Shown here piece by piece: positions 11,440 to 23,239 of a DNA stretch of 64,000 nucleotides. The DNA comes from Prostheceraeus crozeri (taxonomy: Eukaryota; Platyhelminthes; Polycladida; Euryleptidae): the NCBI GenBank assembly GCA_907163375.1, contig CAJQUW010009236.1:1116001-1180000 (forward strand), in the 5' to 3' direction. The position numbers were made by a program, and so were the translations under genes. Below the pieces are notes generated by a model. That model saw nothing but the letters and a program-made list of their open reading frames with translations, did no database searches and was not told where the DNA came from. The first letter of the stretch is position 1. Each line of letters opens with the position of its first letter.

Positions 11440-13894
11440 ACAAAGCCGATTTAAGTTGAATTAATGAATAGAGTTTGAGCCATGTAAATTAAATATGCAA
11501 TGTATGAAAATAGTTGAGCTTGTATCAGGAAAATTACAAACACCAAACTAAAAGCTTGGGAATAGATAAAAAAACTTAGTCATGGGCAACCTGACTAAGT
11601 CCGTGGTGGACGAAATGTCGGGATTTTACTACTTATTTTAATTGAATATGTTGTCTAAAAAAGCAGGGAACGCTTATTATTTTTTTTATTCTCTCAAATT
11701 ATGAGTAGATATTTCGTATTACATGACAAGTGAAAGACCATTGCAATAAGAGAATTTCACAATTTGCCAACATATAAAATAAGTGAATTGAAAAATCTTC
11801 GAGAATATGCGCAATTACCACGGAATACTCGCATTACCGCTTAATATAGGTAGACAATTCGATTACCGAATGGGATTTTTCGAATTGGAATGACACACAG
11901 CGAAAGAATTGGATAATCGCAATCGCACTGTCAAAAATTCAAAAATGCTCGGTCAGGTCGACACTTGCACATTTCAATTTTTGGTTGAAATGATAGCTTG
12001 ATATTGCGTTGCTGCTGGTCAGTATCTCAAATGGCATAAATTATTTGAATGACATCGGTGGAATTAAATTTATGATCACAAGAGTGTACTTGCCATTTAT
12101 TTTCTATTGCAAAATTGTACACATTCCCATCATATCTTTAACATTCTGAAAGTTTGTCAATTGGCAAGATCTGTTGAATCAAGCATCAAAGTTTCTGTTG
12201 GTCAAAATACATTCACTGGCAGGTCGTTTCAGGAATTGCACTCATCATCAGTGACATAAACAGTTTAAAGGAATACACAATCGACACGTTTATGTGCGAG
12301 ATAAAATTGAACAGATTTAAAAAGAATTTCCTCGGATCGTAAGTTACTGTTGTTCAATTATTTATTGTCTATTTATCATCCATTCGTCACGTTCTCAACT
12401 GTTTAATTTTTTCGACCAAGACAGCTAAAATTTTGGGATGCATCCCTATGATCAAACTTTCATACTTGATCCTATTATCAGAATTTTTTGTGTGTGCATT
12501 ACTATTCAAAAGATGTAGCAGACCACCAAAAATGATTTCGGATTACATGCAGTATAAGATTTCATAATTATTTGTCATACATTATACAGCTAAAGCTTTT
12601 TCCAATGAAAAGAAATCTTTTTAGATTTCTCTTTATATGAGCAACAAATGCATTATGCATTCATTACATAGAAAATTTGGACACTCGGTAATGTTCATCT
12701 CGCTCCGTTTACCTGAGTAACCAGGTACCTTGGTGGGGTCAACAATGAAAAGATTTTTATCCAACATAGTCATCAGTAGTAAATGCATGAATTAGTTACT
12801 TTTCACCGCACCATAGTCCGTGTATAAAATTTCTGACCATATTTGAAAAACGCGAGGGTTTCTATTCCGAAGCAACTAACTCTGGAGTTGTTGTGCCTAA
12901 CGAGCTTAGTTTTTTCAGAATCTTGCTTTAATAGATCTAAATTAACAACATCAGTTCAATGGTCATTTGCAAGCCATCTATATAACAACTTTCGGACTTC
13001 CCAATTGTCTTTCAGTTTTTTTAAAGACCTAAGCCACAAAGTCAACACTTTCATATGGACGATTATACACTATGCTACTCGTTATAATGCTGCTGGGATA
13101 TGCGCATTAGTACATTTCTAATGAATCTTTTAAGTTTTAGGTCAGATGTCTGCAAAAACAATTTCTGCAGATAGCTCGCACATGGCGTTAGCAGATTTAT
13201 ATTTACACTAGGCATTTACATTGAAATTTACATTAAGAAATACGAAAGTCAATCGAAACTGCGCTATTTCTAAAAATTCAAAACGTCCGAAACAGATCTC
13301 AAAATTCAAAAGCAACATAATATTATTCACTGCTCTCTGCCAATTCGCATTTTTCTCGCATATTTAAGATTTTTGTTATATGTACTTGATTTTGCGATAT
13401 GTGTGGTAACCGCATAAAATAGACATGTCTGGTTGCGGAAATGACCAGGAACTGCTTTCAAGGATGTCAAGAAAGATTTCAAGATGTTCTATGGGTTATG
13501 TCTATTGTTTAATAGCAGATTATTTCATTACTAGATGCTTGTATATGCAAACCGCTGCGGAAAATTGACCACTAGTGGTTGTCAAACTTCAGTAAAAGTT
13601 TGAAATTAAACTGTCAAGTTTCTTAGATTATCAACATGAAGTACAACAAATGGAATTATAGATTCTATTCGTATGCAGAAGGTAGATGTGAAAAATGCAG
13701 TCGAAATTCAATCAGCATTATTTCATTTTCTTCGAGAGGATGCATCATCCTACTCTAGTAAAAAGAAGATAGATTGCCGGTCTCAAATCGGGTAAGCGAA
13801 TGTCCTTTGATGACGCAAACAGATACCAGGTATATGGCCGGCCAATTTCTGCAGCGGATCAGAAAATTAGATTTCAATATCTCTTTTAAAGTCT
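11440..13894. other. Intergenic, nothing recognised
   Basis: About 2.4 kb without a recognisable gene. The end of it (about 13370-13470) is a diverged copy of sequence near 13895-13980, so a local repeat overlaps the next entry. Confidence 0.45.
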
Positions 13895-14395
13895 CTATTT
13901 TTGCTGTATTTGATTTTGTAAGATATGTTGACTACATTCACTAGATGTGTCCGGTTCCGGAACCGAACAGGAACCGCACTCACATGACCGAACCAGAGAG
14001 TGAATTTCCTCTGTCAAGTCATGAAAAATCACCTCCCGTACGACGTCAATTTCTGCAACGCGAGAAAGCGACACTGCAATTATCGTAAAAGCAGTTGAAG
14101 GTGATCCACACATATCCTGAAGTGACCTAATGAAATTGGAATTCGGAAGACTTTGATTCAACGCTGCGTGAAAGAAGTCCTTTATTACCACAATGTCTCA
14201 AGCTATTGGGCTTCCAAACTTCTCACCGAATCTCAGACGCAGCAACGTCTTGATCACGCGATCCAGAGCGACTATTGAGTTTGGGAGAACGTCACTACGA
14301 TATCTATGCAGTAGAATACGAACCTGATTGCAATCACTTGTAACAAGAGAATCAGTGTTCGTAAATTCAATCAGTTCAGAATCAGTCTGTGGCAT
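13895..14395 (-). pseudogene. Unrecognised coding remnant, one in-frame stop
   Basis: Two frames on the minus strand are in the same register and are separated only by a TGA at about 14198-14200, so they read as one 166-codon segment. Its base composition is less AT-rich than its flanks. The residue pattern (a helical region with DFFHAALNQS, then charged C-terminus with CECGSC) is faintly reminiscent of retroelement Gag proteins, but I cannot name a family. It lies about 0.8 kb upstream of GPCR copy 2. Chance open frame remains possible. Confidence 0.35.
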
Positions 14396-15160
14396 TACAC
14401 GAACCGGACCCGGATTGGGAACCGAACGTCTAATATTGACAGATTTGAGACTAATTGCTAAATAGTAATATAAGAAATATAATATAGTAATATTGCTAAA
14501 TAGCAGTAGTAATATTGCATTATGGCGCGTTGTCCGCAGTGGACTCCCTGCGCTTGAGGTCGAAAGGAATGAAAGGATGACTGATCACGGCTTCAAGCAG
14601 CCAATGATTGGAAAAACAGTTCATCATTAAAGCAGTGACGAACTGAGTGTGCGTGTGTGAGAGAGAGAGAGAGATAAAAAGTCAGAACATATGCATGTAC
14701 GTACATGTACATGCCTTACTTATGAACTTTTTCTTCGATCTATTTTCAAAAGGTCGTATTTGGGATAATTCATTGCTCGCAATGGATGTCATACAATGTC
14801 TACATGAACAATTAAGTTGTTCTATGTCCTGGGTGCAAGTACTTTTCCCGAAAAAATTACATCTCAAAAATCGATTATTTGCATTGAAAAAAAGTTCCAT
14901 TCCAATAAATATAAAAAGTAAAACTTTGCATTAACTCAATAAGAACTAACTAATGTCAATTTACATGACATCTATCATTAATATATGCTGAAAATGCGTG
15001 AAAACAGCAATTAATGACCTTTAAAGAAATCACATGTTCGAAACTAACAAAACAACTGAGAATATCAAGACATGATCTTTTAAAAAGTGCCGATGACATA
15101 TTTTCCCTTTTGCATTGACATCGTACCCTGACTACCTACTTGCCGACATTCAACATTCCC
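14396..15160. other. Intergenic with a short GT/GA microsatellite
   Basis: No gene is evident. A tract of gtgtgtga followed by ga repeats lies near 14649-14675. Confidence 0.55.
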
Positions 15161-15162
15161 TA

Positions 15163-15181
15163 ATCCTTCTTATTTTGTCAG
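15163..15181 (+). promoter_or_regulatory. Candidate 3' splice acceptor before GPCR copy 2
   Basis: A pyrimidine tract (ccttcttattttgt) ends in CAG, two bases before the ATG, as in the other receptor copies. Confidence 0.55.
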
Positions 15182-15183
15182 CT

Positions 15184-16181
15184 ATGGTGTGGAATGTCTA
15201 CAACTTCACCTTCTGTAATACTTCGTTTGTCGATGGTCATGACAGAGTGATCAGTCACATCTATGGAATTCTTGTCATTATAATATCAATCATTGGTATA
15301 CTTGGCAATGTAACTGTTATCCTGGCCATCGTGATGGACAAAGGACTCAAGTCAATCTCTAACATTCCTGTCGGTGCATTAGCTTTAGTTGATTGCTTAG
15401 CATTGTTGAACATGTCAATTCCTTCAGCGTTAATTCGATAGCCGATTCATGTATAACGGCTGGCTTCATGTGTTATATGTCGGCATCGGTTGGAGGCTTG
15501 AATTGCATGATATCATTGTATCTTATAACTTACATCGCCATCAATCGATATTTCGCTGTTTGCAAACCTCAACTATATCGCGGATATTTCACTGCAAGGA
15601 AAACAATAATGCATTTAACGGGTTCTGCTGGTTTTCTAGTGATGTCCGAGATTACACTTTGTTTGTTACCGCCAGCTGATCCAATCTCAAAATTTAAATA
15701 CAATAATTTGTATTCAATTTGCTCACTGAGTATGGAAATTCCAGAGATTATGCCTATCATGACGATTGGGTACTTGCTTATCCCCGACATCATCACAACG
15801 TATTGTTATTGGCATATATATTCACGCTTGAAGACCACTTCTGAACAAGTAGCTCATATCAAGAGTAATAGAAAAACCTTGAATGACAAACGAACCTTTA
15901 GAATGATTTTTGCAACATTCATCATCACAAATATTTGTTGGCTGCCAAATCTGATGACATTTGTAGTTGATAACAGGATGGAAGCTCCTCGATTGTGGGC
16001 AATTGTCTGCATAATGCTGCTTTCCTTGAATAGCAGTGTGAATCCTATCATTTATGCTGTTTTGAACATGAATTTTCGCAGGGCTTTACAACGTGTACTT
16101 CTGCGCACGGCTGGTCGTGTCGCAATAACAGAAGGCGAATCAATCGAGGCGACAGGTGAATTTAATGAAGGAAACGCATAA
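15184..16181 (+). pseudogene. Class A GPCR, tandem copy 2, 1-bp frameshift
   Basis: The sequence is very close to copy 1 through all seven transmembrane segments, with the same N-terminus, NRY, CWLP and NPIIY sites. One C is missing near 15428-15430 (tcagcg where copy 1 has tcagccg), which throws the frame in extracellular loop 1 and ends the first frame at 15441. Everything downstream is still open in the shifted frame. So it is either a very young pseudogene, an allele with an indel, or an assembly error. An AATAAA lies just after the stop codon. Confidence 0.85.
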
Positions 16182-16750
16182 ATAAATTGTACAATAAAAC
16201 GAGGTATGCTTTATGTGGTTACAAGTTTCATTTTATTGACTATCAATCCAAATCAGAAATCAGATCTGATCAATGAATTTCTGTCTACAGTGACTGATTG
16301 AGTGACAGACCGATCTCGGACGGGCGAAGATCCACTTTGTGTACCTCAATTGACTTTCTCATCGTTGTCTGCGAAGCATTCGCACAACTGCGCGTCGAAA
16401 ACGCATACCTCAAATCTGTTGTGGCCTAGTGAACTGAACCTCCCTTTTCTTACATCAAAGTGCTGATTTCGCGATTATGACCATATCTGACGGCAGATTT
16501 CAAGATGAAACCATGTTGAGAAGTTTACGTGGATTGATAAAGTTAATTTTGTTAGAAATTGCCTTCGTATTAAGACAGTTGCTTAAAAAGGGACTGTGAG
16601 TTAATATTTGATATAAGTAGATAACTACAGGAAGAATGAAAGAGTATTTGAATAATTTTCGGGCTATTTAAGGAAAGGAAAGTTCTAAAATGAGACAGAA
16701 AAGCTTATGACTCATAATGCTTAAGTAAACAATAATGGATGCATAGTGAT
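16182..16750. other. Intergenic, nothing recognised
   Basis: Spacer downstream of GPCR copy 2 with no gene signature. Confidence 0.5.
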
Positions 16751-16793
16751 GACAAATTGATGTTTTGATGAGAATATTGGGGAGTTAGTCTCA

Positions 16794-17013
16794 TTATCTG
16801 TTTGGAAGCTCCCCATGTCAGATATTTGACACATAAGTGAAAAGCAAAATTAGCTAGTCTCGCGCGAGCGCTTTCGACGACCGTCGGCCACCATAAAGAC
16901 TTGCGCATAATTATGGTGGCCGACGGTCGTCGAAAGCGCTCGCGCGAGACTAGCTAATTTTGCTTTTCACTAATGTGTCAAATATCTGACATGGGGAACT
17001 TCCAAACAGATAA
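16794..17013. repeat. Fold-back repeat, two 103-bp arms
   Basis: Arms 16794-16896 and 16911-17013 are reverse complements with about two mismatches and a 14-bp spacer. The inner half of each arm is GC-rich (contains cgcgcgagcgctttcg), unlike the AT-rich flanks. The 14-mer aaattgatgttttg occurs on both sides (16754-16767 and 17012-17025), which could be a target duplication. If so, the inserted unit also includes a small outer hairpin (atgaga...tctcat). Confidence 0.75.
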
Positions 17014-17025
17014 ATTGATGTTTTG

Positions 17026-17568
17026 TTACAGCTTTCCCATACTGTATCTTCCTTCTAAGCATGTAAAATTCTTAAACAATTATTGGTCAGAACAGGATCA
17101 GCGAAGAAATAGAAAAAAAAACATGTGAAAATAAACCGGGATCTACCAACATTTTCTCCCTAAATTCGAGCACAAGAGGTTTGTTATCAATGAAGTGTAG
17201 ATCTTGAGTCGCTGAATCCGAAAATCAAATTCTTATGTGTCACAACCAACCAGTCTTGTTCGATCAGGGGTCAACAAAATGCAAAGAGTCATATTTCTTA
17301 CTAAATTCAACTTCAATGTGTTTTTCTTTGATTGTGTCTGACAAGAAGAGGAACCCAGTAGAATTGGGCAGAGGCGCAGATTCGCAGTAAGCATCAATTT
17401 GTGACATCAACGTGTGAAAGCTGCAGAAACTCGTGATGGCTGCCGGACTACAATAGCTGAGATAGGTAGTACTTTTTCATGGCTGAGAGATACTTTTTTT
17501 CAACATCTATGACACAGATGAAAAACGAAGATTTGACAAGTATTCACGCCCATTGAATTGTCAGCTGG
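17026..17568. other. Intergenic, nothing recognised
   Basis: No gene signature seen. Confidence 0.5.
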
Positions 17569-17576
17569 CGTATAAG

Positions 17577-18097
17577 CACAGAATTAGATTGTTTAATCGT
17601 ATCACTTTGCTAGAAGTGCAAACTGATTCAAACAGATGGCACATGAAGGAACTTAATAAGTGGGCAAAAAGAAATTTTTAATACCTTACAGAGATAGGAA
17701 AAATAGTCGTGCGTCGCTTGCGGATTGCTCTGAATTCCTTCAAAATGCTCCGATCGCCACGATTCCTTCAGATTCGAAGAATTCAGATCATTGCGCGAAA
17801 GTTTTCTCGATAATGTTGGGTCCTCCGATCATTTCAAAAAAAGTTAGCAGGCGCATGAAAAACGTTCGCAAACTTCTCTGAAGAACTTGACATCGTCTCT
17901 GTCTCTTTGCTGTGTGATCCGGTTGATAACAGTCACTGAAACTTTGCACAATTTGGCGTGTTTAATGTTGAACTGGCTGCTCATTGTTCGATTGCTATGG
18001 CATTTAGTCAGGAGATTGTGCCATTTCATTAACGTTACATGCTCCAATATTTCCTTTCTAGTCAAACGGAAGAAGAGACGACCTGTCTAATTCTGTG
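17577..18097. mobile_element. hAT-type MITE, copy A (long form)
   Basis: The ends are the perfect 12-bp inverted repeat CACAGAATTAGA/TCTAATTCTGTG. The flanks are a perfect 8-bp direct repeat, cgtataag, at 17569-17576 and 18098-18105. It is the same family as copy B but carries about 190 bp more, roughly 17685-17875. That extra block is related to sequence near 56225-56400 (shared cacgattccttca and gaagaattcagatca). It has no coding capacity. Confidence 0.8.
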
Positions 18098-18161
18098 CGT
18101 ATAAGTGAATCGATGTATCGAATAAGTGTGTTTTCTTTGACAGAAATGACACTGTTTCACC

Positions 18162-18505
18162 CACAGAATTAGATTGTTTAAGCTTATCACTGTGCTAGAA
18201 GTGCAAACTGATACAAAACGATGCCACTTGCAGGAATTTACTAAGTGGGCAAAAGGAAATTTTCAATACCCTTCGTTCTACGTTCAGAAACTTCTCTGTA
18301 GAACTTGACATGTCTCTTAGCTATGTGCAGTTGATAACAGTCACTGAAACTTCGCACAATTTGGCGTGTTTAATGTTGAACTGACTGCTCATTGTTCGGT
18401 TGCTATAGTATTATGTCAACAGATTGTGACATTTCATTAATGTTACATGTTCCAATGCTTCCTTTCTAGTCAAACAGAATAAGAGATAACCTGTCTAATT
18501 CTGTG
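18162..18505. mobile_element. hAT-type MITE, copy B (short form)
   Basis: It has the same 12-bp terminal inverted repeat as copy A and its own perfect 8-bp target duplication, gtttcacc, at 18154-18161 and 18506-18513. The two insertions are therefore independent events only 64 bp apart, not a tandem duplication. Confidence 0.8.
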
Positions 18506-18513
18506 GTTTCACC

Positions 18514-19949
18514 TTTCTTAGAAGATCAATCAGTGAGTGACAAGGGTGCCCAGGGTTGAAACATTCGATTTCATTATCCTGCGATCGTTCAGCAGTAAGA
18601 AAGTCTACACTATCTCATGCAATTCTCTATTTGCGATGATGGCAGAACTTCCTAATCATCATGTTGAACAAATACCCAAGAGGCGATTTTAAGAGAACAA
18701 AGCGATCTCATACTTCTCTCAGTGGTAGAGAAGAACGGTCCAGATATGGAAACCGGTGCGGCTACCAGCTTCAGTTACTTTAGACTGTATTCAGGACATC
18801 ATGCGGTCCAGTCCTGCTTAAAATACTTCAATTCGATTTAGTATAAGATTCTGACCAGTTTAAAGCCAATTCAATGTAGGGTTCTGGCCTGCCTCACGCC
18901 GGCCTAAGTATAGTTTGACAACTAGAACGAGTTTCTGCTGAGAGCGATGCTTAAAATGAGACTCACAGAATGATGTACACCCTATCGCTAATACGAATCT
19001 GTGAGTGTTCCAATGTCTATGCAGAATCTGTGAGTCTTCTTGCCAGACATGATCAAAGAAAGACGCATGTAAATCCAATGGGAGACAGACTGAAGCGTCC
19101 GGTAAAAATGAATTTTCTTGTGTTTACAGTGATATAATGAAAGTACTAAGCCTAGAGCCATAATCCATGACATGGAATGTCTCCAGCTAATTTCTTATCA
19201 CATTCATGTGTTGCCATCATACTTCTGATTGATGATGTATGTGAGAATGTAGGTAGCTAAATGTGGCTGAAACTTTATCAAAAACCAAATGTTGTGTTTG
19301 CACGATTAATTAGGATGCTTTCAAAATAGAAGTGTGTTCAGCTTTGAAGACTAAAGTAAATGAACATGGTAATAATTGACATAAAGACATTCCATGTCAA
19401 ATATTGTGACTCTGGACCACGGATCTGTAGCGGAGTGGGCATCATGGCGGAGCAGAGCTGGGGCTGGAGGAAAACGGCGCGGAGCGGAGTGGTAAAAGAC
19501 TTGTAGCTGAATAGAGCTGAGTGACTTTGAACTGGTGGGACAAGTATGTAGATAGGTCTACTGATGGACTGCCCAATAGCGAAATTTACCATATTTAGAA
19601 TTCAATGAGTAGACTCCTGTTAATTCCTGACTTCAAATAGGCATCATCTCAAGAAATCCTATCATCTGATGCGCCTATGCTATAGGGAAGTCATGTATCT
19701 CACCACTACTTATTATATTACTTGTGGCACAATCGAATAGAGCCAGATATGTGAAGGGAGAAATTCAGAGAGTTACTTTTAGCGATCACACAACATCCAA
19801 CGAATAGTATGACAAAGCGGCACCCAGTAGAATTCTTAGAACCATGTACTTCAGTAAACGCGCGAATTCAGAATGGTATATTTCCAAATTTTTATAGCTT
19901 TATCGAATTTTCAGGAAATCTGAGTTATTGAACGTGCACCAACTCCATA
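18514..19949. other. Intergenic, nothing recognised
   Basis: No gene seen. A GC-rich stretch with repeated gcggag motifs lies near 19430-19500 and may be a worn subterminal repeat of a transposon. Confidence 0.45.
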
Positions 19950-20665
19950 AGATAGGCCCTAATATCTAAAAGTTATCGTGCATTTCACAATTGCTTTAGA
20001 TCAAAACATCACTTTTCTATAGAAAAATTTATATCAGTTTTTTCAGTTTCTATTACAGTGCTCTATTGTTGCTGTCATTATCTCCTACTTAAAAATCTCT
20101 GTATCATTCTAGATCTGGATATACATATACATTGTCCTCCAAAGTCAGCACGGAATACGTCGAAGTAACAATTTTGTCAGCTATAAGCTTAATCATTTCC
20201 TGTGACTTTTTCACAACTGTAGACTTGTGTTTTCATTATTTGTGCGTGCATAATTTTAAAGAGCATTCGGGACATCTAGTAAATTTATCGCGAATGACAG
20301 CTTTGAGACACAAAAGCGCAAATTATTCTTGTCTACAAAATACCTCAGGTGTGTTTTCTCACAAATCATTCTCTAATTTATACTGAAAGCTTCAGATGAT
20401 CAGTTCAAATACTGTCAGTTTGAGATACACAATTGAAAAAGTAGCAAAAGCTAAATAAATTTTCTTTGCACCGTTGCAAATGCCCTCTAGTCAAAGCGTG
20501 GATACATCATAATAGACGTTACTTATTCCTAGTCCAGTTGTTACTTATTCTGGAAAATAGATTCTCAAGTAGTTTGTCATGCATTAGGTGACTTTGTTAC
20601 TATTCATGACTGATTCAAAGATTTTCGTGTCATATTAGTGATGATGAGAACTGGAAATACATGGA
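19950..20665. repeat. Diverged segmental duplication, copy 2
   Basis: Counterpart of the block near 7540-8130, in the same orientation, 1.2 kb upstream of GPCR copy 3. The match is clearest from about 20395 to 20660. Confidence 0.5.
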
Positions 20666-21870
20666 ATATGGAAATACATGTATGTACATGTACATGGAAT
20701 CGGCAAGTTGTTGTGATGAGATTGCTGGTGCCATATTTAATAGATTTTACCAGTGTAATACGCTATAGTTGTAGAATACCATCCTCCAATGATAGTTATA
20801 AGCAACTTACTCTGCTCTTTAGCTGGAAGTGAAAATTCAATGTAGGAGAAGTCATTTAGAACACGGACGGTTCCTATATTTGTATGTACTCAAAATAATC
20901 AAGCAGTATTACCACTGCACATTATTTACCATCTAATAGAAAAACCATATATCGCTAAAGGACTTATCTGATTCTCTCAATTCTGATACCCACCTGTATG
21001 AATTCCGTGATGAACGAGGCATGGATAAGAAACAATATGCGAGACTGCAAATACATTTACCAAAATAACTATTAGGTAACTATTAGTTTAGCCCGTTATT
21101 TGGTGAACATTTGGCATTCGAGACTTCGAAATAAACAGAAAACAACAATTTAGAAAAGTGAATTCGCAAACACTTTTCTGAATTATCGGAATGAGTTCCC
21201 AACAGTCAAAGTCTACAATATTTGCATTTTTAAAATCATTTTTGTAATATTAACCTATGTGGTTGCAGCTATGGGACCTGTGTCATAAAATTAAGCAGTC
21301 GGATATGCATCAATAACATTTTCGGCAGTGAAATGTACAGCGTGAAATTGCGTTTCTTGTAAATTAGTTAGGTAGTGAAAAGTAGTGAAACAAATTGCGC
21401 TTCACGAAGATTTTGGACTGATAAAAACTGTGATATATATCATTTCATTTTTTCATCCACCATTGAATTCCTTTTGAGTTAATGATTTGTCTCAAGTCTG
21501 TGTATTTTGTGTATTTTGAATTTGCATACTCTATGATTTCAATAAACATTCATTTTATTGCCTTGAAAACGAAATACATCGGCAGTCATAAATCTATTCA
21601 TTTTTCATTTGGGATTCAAATGTTGGAATTTTAGTTTTGTCAGTGTGATTGTGACTAAAACACCAAATTGCCAACAATCAATAAATTTTGAAAGCAACTA
21701 AAATAATGGTTGGGAAGTACAGTCACTACATCTTGACTGTTTCCCCAACAGTTTTTTCAAATTGTTTCAAAAAATCAATTTCTTAAACCGCATTCAAGAC
21801 TAAACTGACTAAAAAAAGCTTCAGCGAAAAAAACACTTTCCAAATTAACCATTTCCCGCATCCTTTCTAT
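20666..21870. other. Intergenic, nothing recognised
   Basis: AT-rich upstream region of GPCR copy 3; no gene signature. Confidence 0.5.
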
Positions 21871-21895
21871 TCCCTCACCCTTCTTGTTTTGTCAG
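21871..21895 (+). promoter_or_regulatory. Candidate 3' splice acceptor before GPCR copy 3
   Basis: A pyrimidine-rich tract runs into ttttgtcag two bases before the ATG. The spacer is AT here where the other copies have CT. Confidence 0.5.
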
Positions 21896-21897
21896 AT

Positions 21898-23009
21898 ATG
21901 GTATGGAATGTCTACAACTTCACCTTCTGTAATACTTCGTTTGTCGATGGTCATGACAGAGTGATCAGTCATGTCTATGGAATTCTTGTCATTATAATAT
22001 CAATCATAGGTATACTTGGCAATGTAACTGTTATCCTGGCCATCGTGATGGACAAAGGACTCAAGTCAATCTCTAACATTCCTGTCGGTGCATTAGCTTT
22101 AGTTGATTGCTTAGCATTGTTGAACATGTCAATTCCTTCAGCCGTTAATTCGATAGCCGATTCATGTGTACACACGGATCACGGATGATGCATAGCACAT
22201 GAAACCACTTGTTACACGTGTAACAAGTGGTTTCATGTGCTATGCATCATCCGTGATTGGATATTTGAACTGCCTTATATCCTTGTTTTTTATTACTTAT
22301 ATCGCCATCAATCGATATTTCGCTGTTTGCAAGCCTCAACTATATCGTGGATATTTTACAGCAAAGAAAACATTAACACATTTATTGAGCGGATCAGCTT
22401 TCAGCTACTTGAGCGAGATTGTTGTCGGCTTGCTACGCCCAACAGATCCAATCGTGAAATTTGAGTCAATAATTTGTATTCAATTTGCTCCGTGACAATC
22501 GAAATTCCAGAAGTTATGTCTGTTTTATGTGCTTCATATTTGTCTACATCTGATATCATCACAACGTATTATTATTGGCACATATATTCACGCTTGAAGA
22601 CCACTTCCGAAAAAGTAGGTCATATCAAGAGTAGCAACAAAACCTTGAATGACAAACGAACCTTTAGAATGATTTTTGCAACATCCATCATCACAAATAT
22701 TTGTTGGCTACCAAATGGGATCACATTTTCAATTGATTACAAGATGGAGGCTCCATGAGCGTGGACCATCTGAACTCTAGAGATACTTTCCCTAAGTAGC
22801 AATGTGAATCCAATAACTCAAGCTATTTGAACATGAATTTTCGTAGGGCTTTACAACGTGTACTGCTACACACGGCTGGTCGAGTCACAATAACAGAAGT
22901 TGAATCAATCGCGGCGAAAGGTGAATATAAAGAAGGAACACATCAAGAATCACGGAATAAATCAAGAATCACTCAGGCTTGTAACCATGATTTGGAAGAT
23001 GAACTGTAA
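21898..23009 (+). pseudogene. Class A GPCR, tandem copy 3, multiply disrupted
   Basis: The N-terminus, TM1 and TM2 follow the other copies, and the rest is closest to copy 4. Breaks are: an insertion near 22168-22217 that creates a palindrome and a stop; a frame change near 22466 in extracellular loop 2; an in-frame stop near 22756 (TGA after the MEAP segment); and damage to TM7, where the NPIIY region no longer reads. The C-terminal tail is open again from 22827. It cannot make a full receptor. The clustering of lesions suggests an older loss than in copy 2. Confidence 0.9.
22178..22257. repeat. Perfect 80-bp palindrome inside GPCR copy 3
   Basis: Arms 22178-22217 and 22218-22257 are exact reverse complements, 40 bp each, with no spacer. 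The right arm is the normal receptor sequence (as in copy 4); the left arm is an inverted copy of it inserted into the gene. This is the signature of a template switch during replication, or of a chimeric read. Confidence 0.9.
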
Positions 23010-23231
23010 TTTCTAGAAAATATTTGCGGACAACCTTTATTTCTATTAAAGCAGGCATAAGATAAAAGAAAACTGACATTTACGGGTAGTTGAGCTCAAT
23101 GTTTTTAGTGAGTCAAATTTTTTGGATATGAGGGTCTTGACAACCACAGAATATCAGAATATCAGAAACGTTTATGTTTTCAATTGAAAAACAAAAGAGT
23201 GAGTGAGAATTTACACAGTATAGTACATATA
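23010..23231. other. Short spacer
   Basis: Ends in an AT-rich stretch supplying the atatatat target duplication. Confidence 0.5.
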
Positions 23232-23239
23232 ATATATAT

